64,000 bases of DNA, from contig CAJNDS010000522.1 of the NCBI GenBank assembly GCA_905221605.1, positions 55,855-119,854 of the forward strand, given 5' to 3'. Both the position numbers and the translations under genes were made by a program. Below, in pieces: positions 1 through 10,987 of the stretch; positions within the stretch are counted from its first letter, which is position 1; every line of letters starts with the position of its first letter. The notes beneath the pieces are model-generated. The model made no database searches. It was not told the DNA's origin and saw nothing but the letters and a program-made list of their open reading frames with translations. The stretch comes from Symbiodinium natans (lineage: Eukaryota > Sar > Dinophyceae > Suessiales > Symbiodiniaceae).

Positions 1-382
1 GAGTGCGAGGTGTTTGGAAAAGAGACCGAGGGCTCTGCAGGGCAGAGTGTAGTGAGTAGCACTGCAAGTAGGAATGATAGAATGCTATTCCTGGGGTGTC
101 TTTTTTTGGTTTTGGGAGAGGACTGAGGGGATGGGAGCCATGGACGTCCGACTACAGGGCCTCGAACCCTCTAAAACGGTTAAACCGTCGAGTTGCATAA
201 ACTCGGGTCACCCAAGCAGTTTTCGGCGCTTAGAATTTGAACTTTGAATCCTTTGAATTTGCTTACAGCACCCAAACGGACATTAACTTGGAAATGTCGC
301 CCCATGTGCAACCAAAGAAGTGTACCAAAGACACTGTCAGGCCTTCTACCGAGCTTTGGCAGCAGGTCGCCAGGCTGGCCCG

Positions 383-431
<49 letters not shown>
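383..431. repeat. Long homopolymer C tract
   Basis: About 49 consecutive C. It creates artificial poly-Pro and poly-Gly open frames on the two strands. The real length is uncertain because assemblies handle such tracts poorly. Confidence 0.9.
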
Positions 432-432
<1 letters not shown>

Positions 433-1929
433 CCGGTGTTTCGGTACATGAGCATGGGAGTTCCCGAATGCCGTTTTGGGAAGGTACCTGCGGCAAGAGG
501 GCATTTTAGGGGAAGGGATCTTGCAACCGCCTCAGGCGTTGCAACCGGAGGTCAGCATATTTGGGGCGAAAGATCGCCCCACAGCGCAGCTCTTGCCATC
601 TCTGGGCCCGCCATTTAAGCCTCTGAGAGGGAACTTTTCAGACCATCACTCGAATGCAAACTTTTTGCATCTGGCAACCCTTCTTGGTAGCGAGCCGCAG
701 CAGGTTTTCTCTTCATTTGAGTACGCGCGGGAGAGTGTCGCTTGTGCGCCGCAGGTGCCGCTCCTAGAAACCCCTGACGCTGTGAGAATTGAGAATCTTG
801 TTCGTTGCAGCAGCTTTAGCACTGTAGCTGTCCCAGAATCTGCTGGTCAGAATCGCAAAATGAAGCTGGCTGTTCGTGCTCCCTCCCGTGTCTGAGGCGG
901 GTCTGCGTGCGGAAGCAGCGAAGTTCTTGCTGTTGCCAAGGCTGGCATACAGCAGGGTCACTGTCAACAAGCCTTGTGGTTCATTTTCAGGTCACTACCA
1001 GACAAGAGACATGCCATGCGATACCCCAAGCCCCAAGCCCCTAAACCGAACCAGGCAAGAGGATGTACTCCGCTTCCCTGGTCTGTCCGTGGCCCCCATG
1101 GCACGCGCCATGACTTAACAGAGTCGGGTAGACTCTGGTGGCTTGCCGGCCCGTCCTTCAGCCTCAACGGGTTCCACAGTTGAATTCCGACGTGCCCTCC
1201 AAAACCATAACATGAACCTCCTGAACCCAAACCCGGTCAACAATGAACCCAAGGCTGAAGGCCTACAATGAAGCGCTACACGCGATGTCCTACAGCTCAT
1301 AAGCAGGCCGAGTCCCGAAACCTAACCGAAATACTCTAAAGCACCCCCCCCCCCCCCCCAAAAAAAAAAGGAAAAGGTTCCGAAATCGGTGGATATTAGT
1401 ATAATGCGGCCCTGTTACCTCCGAAACAGGTCTTGTTTTGTTTAGAGAGCTGAGCTGACTCCCGACCTGCAAAGAGCCAGCAAGTATCCGCCAAGGGCAC
1501 TACGGCGCCACCCTGCACCTTCTGACAACCCGGGCGGGACGTGTGGGGAGTGGGGCGGGGGATGGAGAACTGAGGGTTCGAGGGTTGTCGGATTTGGAGG
1601 TCATTATCATACGGGATTTTTATCAAGCATCCCTGCGTCTACATCGAGGAAGACATAGGCATCTAGGCTCTGAATCCTTTCCAAGCTCCCCACTGTCATC
1701 TAAACCCTAATGGCCTAAACCCTAGCCCCTCCCAGGGCAACTCCGCCTCCGGTTCTGAAAGCCTTCTAAGTCCCCCCCCCCCCCCATGAAGCCTCAAAAA
1801 GCCCTCTGGATGGTAAATCAAGTGCCTCTCGCAGGTTTTGGATGGCCGGCAAGTGGGCAATGCGATCTCGGCGCTCCAGGCAGCGGCAGCATGCCAGATT
1901 TTGGGGGCCTTCCTTGCATGATGCATGGC

Positions 1930-2015
1930 ATGTTGTGTATGTGTTTGTGTTTGTGTTTGTGTTTGCGTTTGCGGTTGTGCTTGTGTTTGCGTTTGCGTTG
2001 GTGTTTGTTCTGGTT

Positions 2016-2046
<31 letters not shown>
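1930..2046. repeat. TG-rich microsatellite
   Basis: Degenerate TTTGTG/TTTGCG units from about 1930 pass into an uninterrupted (TG)n run at about 2020-2046. Confidence 0.85.
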
Positions 2047-2049
<3 letters not shown>

Positions 2050-2684
2050 TTTGTTGTTGTGCTTTTGTGTTTATGTGTTATGCTACGTTGTGTGATGTCA
2101 TGTAACAAGTACAGTATGTGTCTTTCTATATTACTTTTTTATGTCATACATGCTATGCTATGGAGTGCTAGCTTACGCAGTCGTCTGTGGTGTTATGTTG
2201 AAGTCTGTTATGATATGATACGGTGTGTTATGGCATGTTATGTTATGATACGTTATGTTACAGCTACCTATTGCTTTGCTATGTTATGCTATGTCATCTT
2301 ATCTGGTCTCATCGCATGTCTTATCACATTCTGTCATGCTTGTTTGCACTACTACATAAGCATTACATTATCTTATCTTAGGGTTTGGGGTTTAGGGTTT
2401 ACGGTTTAGGGTGTAGGGTGTAGGGTTTGCTGTGTCCTGGCATGCTGAAACCTTTCCTTCCCTGGCCAGTGGATGGGCGCCGGAGGGGGCGAGTCGTCCA
2501 AGAGCGTGCTGCCAGGAAGAAGCACGGGTGTTTTGATCTCTTGCAGCTGCAGTTTGGAGTTTAGGGTTTAGGGTTTTAGGGTTTAGGGTTTAGGCGTAGG
2601 GGTCAGGGTCCACCTTCACAGGAATGCCCTACAGAGGTGCGACGAGCGGTACATATATCTCCCCCTGGCCAAGCTTGAAGGGGC

Positions 2685-5600
2685 TGAAGTGGGAAGAGGG
2701 GACCGCTGGGAGTTATTGGCAATGCGACATGCGCAGGACGTCATCAACACTTCCTAGGGCGGGCACAAGAGATGGCCGCTCGCCTTCAAGTCTTCGCCAC
2801 GAGGGAAGAAGTAGGGGATGCTGCGGAGGACTCGTGGATTGTCAACTAAAAAGGAGTAGAAGGCACTCGTGACGTTCACCAATCCTCGCGGCCGCAAGTT
2901 TCAATGAAGACACGATGTCTGCAGGTTTTGCGGCAATGTTGAGTTTGGCACACATGAAGCCTGTCATTTCCACCCGAACGCCTAAACCCCAAACTCTGAA
3001 CTCTAAACCCTGAACCCTAAACCCTTTCAACGCCTTTCATTCGTCCAGGTGGAGATGGCGAGGCACCTCAGCCGTGGCGGCGAGCGGCACGCTCGCGTCG
3101 TCAACGTCTGGGGCAAGGCCTCATCTGGACACACCCCAAGCCCCCTAAACCCCTTTAAACCCTGAATCCTAACGTTTAGGGCCTAAACCCCTACTTCCCC
3201 AAACCCTAAATCGAGAGGCTTGCTAAGATGGCTCAACGTGACACCAGGCTCCGGGGCTTGGCAAGACTGCGATGCTGGCGGAGTTCACCCGCTTCTGCAA
3301 CTATCCAGGAATCCTGTCTCCCATATGAGGGCTTGCTCTTAAACCCGAAGCCCTAACCCCTAAACCCCTGAACCCAAAACCCTTAACCCTTAAACCCTGG
3401 TCGCAAAGGGGTCTCGCAATATGCGGGTTGATCTACAGTATGTACCCCTGTTTTGGGGGGTCATGTCATGCCCCCCAAGATAGTTTCGAAACTAGGGGTA
3501 CCCCCTATACATACCCCAAGATACTGCATTATCCTTTTACAGGAACTCCAAAGAGGGCACAATCTTCTTTCGGAAGCCGCCCAAAATGGGCCGATTCTTT
3601 AGGCCCTGAGCCATCCAGAGGTCGGCTCTTCGAAGGTGCTTCCATCTGGGTTACGCTGGAGTCGCCGACGGAGACGCTGTCAGGAGACCCGTTTCTGGCC
3701 TTTAAGGTTAAGGGGTAGGGTTTAGGGTTTCTCTTCAGTGTTGTGTCGGGGCTTGGTGATTTTTTTGGTGGGGGGGCTTAAGCCCTAAACCCTAAACCCT
3801 ATAAACCCTTAAGCCCTAAACCCTTCCTCCTCCGCCCACAGCAGGACCTCTGACCCTGGAGCGGGCCACTAGTGGGGCATCGAACTCGGAGCGTGGGCAC
3901 CTCTTCCTGGAGCAGGCCGAGCGTAGGGTTTGCAGCTTGGGTTTTCACTGAGAGCTTAGGTTTGAGGGTTCTTAGGCTGAGCCTCAAGCTCGTAGCAGAC
4001 ATGATCGGGGGGGGGGGAGGGCTGAAGGGCAAGAAAGCTTCGAGCTTGGGCCAAAGCCCCCAATTCCTAAACCCGAAAGCCGAAAGCCTTTGTTCAGCGC
4101 GGGTGTGCCCGAAGGTCTCCGCAGCTGTGTAGCGCGGCCGCAGCTCCAGGGGGGGGGGGGCTTAGGATGGAACCTATCTGGGGAGAACGATGCCGTTTTA
4201 GAGCAGGGTTTTGGCTGTGTGTCTCTTGGTTTGCATTTTGTGGTGGGTTTCAGGGGTGTTTTGAGCTGAAAATGTAGGTGTTTAGGACCCTGCTACGTTC
4301 AAAGGACGAACTTCATGGAGCAAGTCTATGGGCGGAAGCAGCTCGGCGGAAAGCGGCGCCTCTCTTCGGCCTAAAACTGTCGAGTGTGGTATCGACCCTG
4401 TAAACCTCATAAACCCTACAAGTCCGACGAAATCTGTAAAGTCCACAAACCCGATAAGCCCTACGAATCCCAGATCTTAGGGTGTTACAGGGCTTGGAGC
4501 AAGTAAAAGGGGCAACATCCCAACCCGTTTCAACCCTAAGGTCACACTTCGAGAACTTGCGTGAGGCGCTTCTGTGGGCCCTGAGAAGGCAAGCAGCCCC
4601 ATGCGGAAGCTCGTTTGTGGGTTTCGGGTTTAGGGTTTCGGGTTTTGGGGGGTTTTAGGGTTTAGGGTTTGGGGTTTGGGGTTTAGGGTTTGTGGGTTTT
4701 TGGTTACGAGTTAAGGGTTTGGGGGTTTAGGGGTTTGCGGTTCTGTACTGCAGGAAACCTTGAGAACCCTCAAGCCCTCCGTCAGGTTAGACTGCCAGGG
4801 TCGAACGCTTCTGGTGCTCGCCGCTCCGGCAGATCAGGAGTTTGGCGGCTCCTGTGGGGTATTTTGGGGCTCAGGACTTGCACGCTGAGAGCCCTCAACC
4901 CTATAAACTCTAAACCCTAAACCCCAAAAACCCGAGACCATATAAACCATCTAAACCCTCTAAACCCGAAGCCATCTCAACCCTGAACCCCACAAGAAGC
5001 TCTCAGCTCGAAAAGCGTGGCACAAGCTCACGCCGCGGGTCTCCTAAGCGAGCCGTGTCCCACATCTTCAACAGGAGTCTATATGGTTTTTCAGTTCAAT
5101 GGCTTATAGGGACTTGAGGGTTTCGAGTTGAAGGTCGCCCCAAGTTCGTGGATCCACTTGCCCTATTTTTGGGCACCTAAGGGGCTCACAAGTGGTTATA
5201 CGATTTTATACGTACAGTGGTAATTGGTTAGTAAGCACCATGAGCCTCCAAGCAGAGCCTCGACTCAGAGCCAAGTCTCCTGGGCTCAGAGCCGAGGATG
5301 GCATCGAGGATTGGGTGGACAGCTCCGCCGTCAGGAGCCTTGTTGTGATGGGGAGACTCCTATGTTTCGCGTGCCCACCCCTAAGCTCTCCTGGTCCCCG
5401 AAGCGCGAATACAACCAACAAGACTGGCGGAAGGCGTCTCTAAATCCGCATAACGGCATAACCCCTCCCCCCACAAAGTAGGCAGTCTGGGAGAAAGGAA
5501 AGAGAGAGCTCAAGAACCTCTGACCACAGTAGCAGCTAAACCCTAAACCCTTAACCCCTAAACCCTAAACCCTAAACCCTAAAACCCTAAACCCTAAACC

Positions 5601-5993
5601 CTAAACCCCTAAACCCTAAAACCCCAAATCCGCCACGCAGGGCGCTCCTGGCGGACATGCTGCAAGCCACGGAGCGGCTCTGCCTCCTCTTTGGCAGTCG
5701 CATCCACGCACCTTGGGACCATGCTGGGTTTGTTGGGTCTTAGGCTTCCGATGCCATTCTAGAAAAGAGGGCCACTTGCCCAGCTACTACTGGGAACAGA
5801 ATCTTTCAGTTGTGAGCCTATAGCTGCCACAATCTACTGTAGGTTGAGGGCCTGCTTACTTTAGAGAGTCCTGAGCAGGAAGTATTTTTTGCCCAGGTGC
5901 AGAACTCCTTCGCCGGCTTGAAGACGGACAACCTCGAGCTGCGGCCCCTGCAGCCGCGCGACGCCGCGCAGCTCTTCCTCTTCCGTGGCCTGG
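2685..5993 (+). CDS. STAND NTPase with NB-ARC-like domain, in micro-exons (5' and 3' ends not found)
   Basis: Short blocks on one strand, separated by TTTAGGG-rich introns, line up as an NB-ARC/NACHT-type STAND ATPase. About 2685-2845 reads FLGRAQEMAARLQVF, the usual lead-in. About 3051-3111 ends RVVNVWG. After an intron, 3248-3330 reads APGLGKTAMLAEFTRFC, so the joined P-loop is GAPGLGKT. About 3617-3700 has LFEGASIWVTL (strand 2 region). Weaker blocks are at 3846-3938, 4548-4610 (ENLREALLWALR) and 4790-4860 (RTLLVLAAPAD, in the Walker B position but without the usual Asp pair). 5641-5710 has LCLLFGSR (sensor-like strand) and 5897-5993 has LRPLQPRDAAQLFLF (start of the winged-helix region). 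STAND ATPases are usually signalling switches with a sensor repeat domain. No sensor repeats were recognised downstream. Exon limits are estimates. It could be a pseudogene, but the order of motifs is complete. Confidence 0.62.
3717..3836. repeat. TTTAGGG and CCCTAAA repeats facing each other
   Basis: TTTAGGG-like units at about 3717-3730 are followed by CCCTAAA-like units at about 3781-3825, inside an intron of the NTPase gene. Both orientations occur within about 100 bases. Confidence 0.6.
4620..4740. repeat. Degenerate TTTAGGG telomere-type repeat
   Basis: About 120 bases of TTTAGGG, TTTCGGG, TTTGGGG and similar units, lying between two probable exons of the NTPase gene. Confidence 0.75.
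5537..5625. repeat. CCCTAAA telomere-type array
   Basis: About twelve CCCTAAA units with small length changes, ending 15 bases before the LCLLFGSR exon of the NTPase gene. It sits inside an intron, not at a chromosome end. Confidence 0.85.
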
Positions 5994-6120
5994 CTTGGGG
6001 TTTGGGGTTAGCTGCTATGTGCTTCAGAAACCCCCCCCCTCAGAAAATGGGAAAGATTTCTTCCTTATTTTAAGGGGCTGCGCCCATGGGCGGGCAGCGC
6101 ACGCAGAAGCCCGGGGCGAG

Positions 6121-6290
6121 CAGTTTCTAAGCATGTTGAGGCCCCTAAACTCCCTTAAAATCTCTAAGCGTTAAGTTTCTAAGCATTTTCAGGCCCCTAA
6201 ACTCCCTTCAAATCTCTAAGCGTTTGAGGCTCCGAGACTCCCTTAACGTTTCTAAGCACTTTATAAGGCCCCTAAACTCCCTTTTTCCTA
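6121..6290. repeat. Three degenerate direct repeats of about 55 bases
   Basis: The phrase AGGCCCCTAAACTCCCTT recurs near 6138, 6190 and 6268, each time near a TTTCTAAGCA/TCTCTAAGCGTT phrase. A related, more decayed unit lies at about 6226-6250. No coding sense was found. Confidence 0.75.
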
Positions 6291-6319
6291 GCCCCGGGCT
6301 TAGACACGTCGCTTATGCC

Positions 6320-6450
6320 CGCCCTTTGGGGGGCATCATACTCCTGATGCCCCCCCGCGGTCCCGCCCCGGGAGCCGCTGATGCTCCTGATGCGCGCCTG
6401 GGGGTCCCGGGCTGGACCCGCTGATGCTCATGATGCGCGCCCTCTGGGGG
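6320..6450. repeat. GATGC-rich direct repeats
   Basis: Units built on CTGATGCTCCTGATGCGCGCC and close variants occur at about 6340, 6378 and 6420. They are separated by short GC-rich spacers. Confidence 0.6.
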
Positions 6451-6717
6451 CCTCCGTGGCGACGCAAAAAACCACGAAAAAAAAACCGTTCACCGGCGGC
6501 ACGCGGGGGTCGGCGGCACTGGCGTCCGGCCTAATTCTGCTTCGCAGAAGGCCAGAGGCCAGCAAGGCTATTCCCGGGACGACCCGGGCTAAAAGGTCCG
6601 CATTTGCTCGGTCCTTTGGGGACCTCGCGCTGCCCGATTTAATGGCTACCGCCAGTGCCGCCGACCCCAGACCCAAGACAGTCGCATTGGGGCGGAAGGC
6701 AGGGTGGAGCGGGCAGG

Positions 6718-7505
6718 CGGGGGGGGCGGGGGCGGGGGGGGTGGGGGTGGGTGGGGGTGGAAAGGGGGGCGGCGGGGGTGGGGGGTGTGGGGTGACGGTA
6801 GAGGGTTGGTGTCGGATTAGGGAGTTGGGGGTGGAAGGAGGGGCATAGAGATGAAGAAGCGATGAGAGCGGTGAGAGCGGGGGGGCGGTAAGGATGAGGG
6901 CTGGGGAGGGTTGGTGGGAGGGTTAGGGAGTGGGAGTGGGAGAGGGTGGGGGCGGCTGGCGGAAAGGACTCATTTGACCAGCTCTGGTAAAAGGGGCGGA
7001 AGGCAGGGTGGAGCGCGGCGGGTGGACAGGGGAGGTGACGGTCGAGGGTTGGTGGAGTTGGGGGCGGAAGGCAGGGGAGTGATGAGAGCGGGGAGGCGGT
7101 TAGGGCGGGCGTGGATTGGAATCCCTCAAACTAGAGATTTGTCAGGGGCGGAGTAGGGGGTCGGGGCCTAGGAGGAAGGGATGGGGGGGGTGGGGGTGGG
7201 GGGGGGTGGGGCTTCAGAGTCGAGGCAGTGGGTGGGGGGGTGGGGGGGGGTGGGGGGGGGGGGGTGGGGGGGGGGGGGGGGTGGGGGGGGGGGGGAAGGG
7301 CGTGAGGGCAGTCAGGGAAAACACTGGAGATTGGTCCGGGGCGGAGTGGGGGGTAGGGGCGAGGCCTAGAGGAGGTGGGGGGGGGGTGGGGGGGGTTGGG
7401 GGGCGGTGGGTGGGGGGGGGTGGGGTGGGGGGGGGGTGGGAGGGGGGGGTTGGGGGGGTGCGGGTGCGGGGGGGGGGGTGGTCGGGCATGGTGAGGGCGG
7501 TGGGG
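6718..7505. repeat. G-rich (GGGGT-like) satellite
   Basis: About 800 bases with extreme G bias on the + strand: long G runs broken by single T or A, densest at 7180-7295 and 7374-7480. The sequence phrase around GGAAGGCAGGGTGGAGCG appears twice (about 6697 and 6999), which suggests a larger unit. The Pro-rich open frames on the - strand are by-products of this composition. Confidence 0.85.
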
Positions 7506-7631
7506 GGTCTTCACTGACGCCGCCCTGCTACCGCTGGGGTCGGCGGATAAGGGCAGTATAGGTTTTTTTTTGGGGTTCTTAATCAAATGGCAGTTTAGGG
7601 TTTGGTGCCGTTCGGGGCAAGGGGGGGGGAT

Positions 7632-8830
7632 CATCATTACTATTTCAATTGCTTGCAGATGACAAGTCTTCAGTTGATGGATGCAACCTTAATTTCTACT
7701 TCAGAGACTGCATTAGGCTATGTGCAAGTCGTGATTCAGCGTCGACGTTTTCTCAGGCTTGTGCATGACAAATGGTAGGCAGCCGCATTCGCTCTGCAGA
7801 AGAGATTCGTTGTGCTTCCGTCGAAGTCCAATTGCTTCGTTCTGAGGAGTGCACCGCCATCTCTACTGGAAGGCGAGTGTGTGCCAAGTCGTAGAAAAGC
7901 AGTTTCCGCAGGGTTGAACGTTTGAAGACACATGTCTGCGCCAATGGGGTCATCCTCTGTTCACCTTTGCAGCTTCTGGCTTCGGCAGGATATATGGAAG
8001 AACAAGGAGGTGTGGATGAGCAAAGCCAAGAATTGGTACGGGGACGAGGTCTACAGCAAGGCCCTGCCTCGTGTGCTCCAATCGCGCGCGCTTTCCACCT
8101 CAGCTCGACATCCGGTCAGGTTGCGGACCGGTCGCAGCTGGAAACTGGCGAAGTTCCCATCGCCCTTCAGCGCGAGAACCGGGATGAGGCAAAGTTGGGG
8201 TACAAAGCGGGGTTTTGGTGAAGCTGCACAGAATGGCACAGAATGTTCTAGGCTTCAGGCGATCATGTGCGTCAGCTGACTGTAAACCCTACGTGGCAAG
8301 CGCTAGGCAGAGTCATCATGCCGTCTAGGTGCTCGACGAACTGGCTGCCATGCCGTTGCTCTCGGAGTTCTGCCAAGGCTCTGGAGCAGCTAAGCAAATC
8401 GTACTGGGAATGAGATCCGTGATGAAGAGACACACCAAATCCGCAAGAAAGGAAGTCACGACAATCCCAAGCCCAGTGCCGAACGTCCCTGCCAGGAATC
8501 CCCTTGAGGATCCAGCAGACGGCAGAGCGAGTCTTTCGTCTGGACTTGAGCTGTGCTGAACTAGGCTTCCTCCCTGGTTCAGAATTTTGGGTGTTTAACA
8601 CTTTGACCCAGAACTTACCATATAGCCATATGCCTGTTCCTGTTGGGGCTCCTTGCTTTCGGGGATGCGCTCGTGAGCAGTCAAAATTGGGAACACACCC
8701 ATTTAGCGTCTGGCACGTTGGATTCACACTATCATGGCCTAAACCCTATAGAAGCTTGAAGTACCTGAGCCTTAAGCCCTAAACCTTTTCAAAATCTGGA
8801 ACGCCTGAACCTGCGGCCCAAGTTCTGCGG
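7632..8830 (+). other. Unassigned stretch before the inositol gene
   Basis: Several short open frames with ordinary composition are present on both strands (for example 7932-8279 and 8504-8782 on +). None shows a family motif. It may hold 3' exons of the NTPase gene or untranslated sequence. A few CCTAAACCCTA-like units lie at 8737-8785. Confidence 0.3.
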
Positions 8831-8889
8831 CTTTTTTGTGCGCTCTCCGAGCCTCCGACATCTGCGCCCAGTGTCTCCAGCCTCGAGGA

Positions 8890-8898
8890 CTTCCAGCG
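8890..8898 (+). promoter_or_regulatory. Possible trans-splice acceptor before the inositol gene start
   Basis: A CTTCCAG acceptor-like site ends 2 bases before the ATG at 8899. Dinoflagellate messages receive a spliced leader at an AG, so this is a reasonable acceptor. The reading frame is open farther upstream, but no ATG occurs there. Confidence 0.3.
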
Positions 8899-10797
8899 AT
8901 GACCTCGGCCGAGAAGACGCGTGTGGCGCTCGTGGGCTTGGGCCGTGCCGGGCACTTCCACCTGCAGTCCGTGGTGCAGCTGCCTCACATGGTGCAGCTG
9001 GCTTGGGTTGTGGACATCGACGAGGACAAGGCCCAGCGAATCGCCACAGAACAAGGGTGCCGCTGGTCCACCCAGCTGACTGAGGCGCTCCCAGACGTGG
9101 ATGCAGTGATCATCGCCTCTGCGACGGACACGCACTTCCCCTACATCATGGAGTCCCTGCGTGCCGACAAGGCCGTCTTGGCCGAGAAGCCCATCTCCCA
9201 CGAGCTGCACGAGGTGATCGAGGCCGTGGAGCTGGCCAAGCATCGGAACCTCCCCTTCGTCTGCGGCTACCAGCGCCGAGCGGATCGGCACTTCCGCGCG
9301 CTGAAGCAGCAGTTGGATGCTGGGGCGGTCGGGAAGATGAAGGTGGTGAAGACCTGCAGCCGCGACAACCCGCTGCCCCCGTTGGAGTACCTTCGTACCA
9401 GTGGCGGCATCTTCCACGACATGCTGATTCACGACTTCGACATGCTGGACTTCCTGAGCAATGGCGAGCAGCCAGAGTCAGTCACGGCCATTGGACACTG
9501 CTACAACTCAGAGATCCAGAAAATGAACGACATCGACACGTGTGCGGTCATGTTCAAGTATGCCAACGGTATGATGGCCATGGTTGACACCAGCCGTGAT
9601 GCCTCGTATGGCTACGACCAGCGCATCGAAGTCTTCGGAGAGAAGGGGATGCTCACAGCCCACAACGAGCTCACGAGCACTGTCGAGCTGGCCACGGGTG
9701 CCGGGCACTTGCGGCCCCCGGCCATGTACAGCTTCCCGCAACGCTACCTGCAGGCCTACCGTTCCGAGCTCACGGAGTTCATCGAGCTGGTGCGCGCTGG
9801 CCGCAGCAGCGAGGCCCACGCCAAGGAGCAGGTGGCCATGCTGCGGCACCCGGGCGTGGTCCGCGCAACCATGGCTGCCGAACTTTCGTGGAAGCTCGGG
9901 CGCACGGTGCAGCTGGCAGAAGTGGAAGTTTCCCAGCCTGAGGCCACGGAGACCACGGAGGGTTCGGAGGCCAAGAACATGTTCGGCGACAGCTTCCGCA
10001 ACTACGCGAATTCCCAGCGGCAAGAGAAGGTCGCGGCCACATACGGCCTCATGCACCAGAATCAAACAGTGGAGTTTGTGCAGGAGCAGCGCGAGAAGTG
10101 GCTGAAGTTCAACAAAGGTGAGTTCACGGTCATGGAGGTGATCGCCATGCTGGACGAGCTAGTGGACGACTCGGACCCGGATGTGGACATCCCGAACAGC
10201 ATCCATGACTTCCAGACTGCCGAACGCATTCGCGAGCAGTGGCCTGGGGAGGAGTTTGACTGGTTCCACCTTGTTGGCCTTTTGCATGATCTGGGCAAAG
10301 TCATGGCACTGCCGAAGATGGCGGGCAAGGATACTCTGCCACAGTGGGCCGTGGTGGGCGACACCTTCCCCGTCGGCTGCGCCCCTGCGGAGGATGCCAT
10401 CGTCTTCCCGGAGGCCTTCCGTGAGAATCCGGACTACCACCACCCTCTCTTCAGTACAAAGAACGGCATCTATCATCCCGGTTGTGGCATCACTAAGCTG
10501 ATGTTCTCCTGGGGCCATGATGAGTACATGTACCAGATGCTGAAGTTCAATGGCTGCACCATTCCCGAGCACGGCCTCAACATGATCCGCCTCCACTCTT
10601 TGTACCCGTGGCACGACAAGGGGGCCTACAGCCACCTTGAAAGCCCGGAGGACGCAGAGACGAAGAAGTGGGTGAAGGAGTTCAACAAGTTCGACCTCTA
10701 CTCCAAGGCCGATGCGGTGCCGGATGTAGAGAAGCTCAAGCCGTACTACGCCTCCCTGTTGAAGAAGTACAACCTCGATGGCAAGCTCCAGTGGTGA
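8899..10797 (+). CDS. MIOX: Gfo/Idh/MocA dehydrogenase fused to myo-inositol oxygenase
   Basis: Intronless 632-residue frame. Residues about 1-350 are a Gfo/Idh/MocA-family NAD(P)-dependent dehydrogenase: Rossmann motif VALVGLGRAGHFH near the N-terminus, the family EKP motif at residues 96-98, and the catalytic-type IHDFD block with His178 and Asp179. The closest role is inositol 2-dehydrogenase, which oxidises myo-inositol to scyllo-inosose. Residues about 370-632 are a complete myo-inositol oxygenase, which cleaves myo-inositol to D-glucuronate at a di-iron centre. All six expected metal ligands are visible: His436 (IHDFQTAE), His463 and Asp464 (LLHDLGK), His540 (WGHDEY), His566 (IRLHSLYPWH) and Asp599 (KFDLYSK). 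The end has the family's YYASLLKKYNLDGKLQW tail. The ATG at 8899 was chosen as the first ATG in frame; upstream codons lack one. GC-rich, well-kept codons and no stops suggest an active gene. A cytosolic location is likely, as no signal peptide is seen. The dehydrogenase substrate is inferred. Confidence 0.93.
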   Translation: MTSAEKTRVALVGLGRAGHFHLQSVVQLPHMVQLAWVVDIDEDKAQRIATEQGCRWSTQLTEALPDVDAVIIASATDTHFPYIMESLRADKAVLAEKPISHELHEVIEAVELAKHRNLPFVCGYQRRADRHFRALKQQLDAGAVGKMKVVKTCSRDNPLPPLEYLRTSGGIFHDMLIHDFDMLDFLSNGEQPESVTAIGHCYNSEIQKMNDIDTCAVMFKYANGMMAMVDTSRDASYGYDQRIEVFGEKGMLTAHNELTSTVELATGAGHLRPPAMYSFPQRYLQAYRSELTEFIELVRAGRSSEAHAKEQVAMLRHPGVVRATMAAELSWKLGRTVQLAEVEVSQPEATETTEGSEAKNMFGDSFRNYANSQRQEKVAATYGLMHQNQTVEFVQEQREKWLKFNKGEFTVMEVIAMLDELVDDSDPDVDIPNSIHDFQTAERIREQWPGEEFDWFHLVGLLHDLGKVMALPKMAGKDTLPQWAVVGDTFPVGCAPAEDAIVFPEAFRENPDYHHPLFSTKNGIYHPGCGITKLMFSWGHDEYMYQMLKFNGCTIPEHGLNMIRLHSLYPWHDKGAYSHLESPEDAETKKWVKEFNKFDLYSKADAVPDVEKLKPYYASLLKKYNLDGKLQW

Positions 10798-10888
10798 GCG
10801 AGCCTTTGATGTCGCCACCATTTGTCGTTGGGAGGCTCGAGGTCGCTTCCACATGTGTGGCCGTGCAGCCTCCTTTCGGGGGATACCC

Positions 10889-10987
10889 TATATCCCCCTT
10901 GGGAATTATTATTTTTGTTTTTGTTTATATAAAACCCAAGAGGATATTAAACATATTATGTTGATTAAGGTTCTAAGGGGAGTATAG
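10889..10987. mobile_element. Introner-like element, family D copy 1
   Basis: A 99-base segment from CTATATCCCCCTTGGG to TAAGGGGAGTATAG with an AT-rich centre (TTTGTTTATATAAAACCCAAG). It is highly similar to 32640-32739, which lies inside an intron of the RNF213-like gene. Here it is just downstream of the inositol gene, flanked by TACC on both sides. Confidence 0.75.

Larger units (their letters stand above)
1..2600. other. Repeat-rich stretch with no recognised gene
   Basis: I recognise no gene here. Open frames exist in both directions, but they are low-complexity (poly-Pro, poly-Gly, poly-Cys/Leu from TG repeats) or have no family signature. The stretch holds a long C tract (383-431), a C-then-A tract (1343-1369), a TG-rich microsatellite (about 1930-2046), a T/A-rich part with many ATGTTATG-like words (about 2100-2380) and TTTAGGG-like repeats (2380-2430 and 2552-2600). 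Part may be 5' untranslated or intronic sequence of the NTPase gene that follows. Confidence 0.5.

Noticed and set aside
180-618. Poly-Pro and poly-Gly open frames around the C tract
   Set aside because: They exist only because of the homopolymer; flanking residues show no family pattern and the frames overlap on both strands.
5537-5625. Possible CRISPR array or chromosome end from CCCTAAA repeats
   Set aside because: No spacers of constant length; the unit is the plant/alga-type telomere heptamer. Arrays lie inside introns in both orientations, so they are interstitial and not chromosome ends.
7131-7637. 168-residue Pro-rich frame on the - strand
   Set aside because: A by-product of the G-rich satellite. 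No start context and no sequence outside the repeat composition.
8779-10854. Three long - strand frames opposite the inositol fusion gene
   Set aside because: They are shadows of a GC-rich + strand gene with a complete set of active-site residues.
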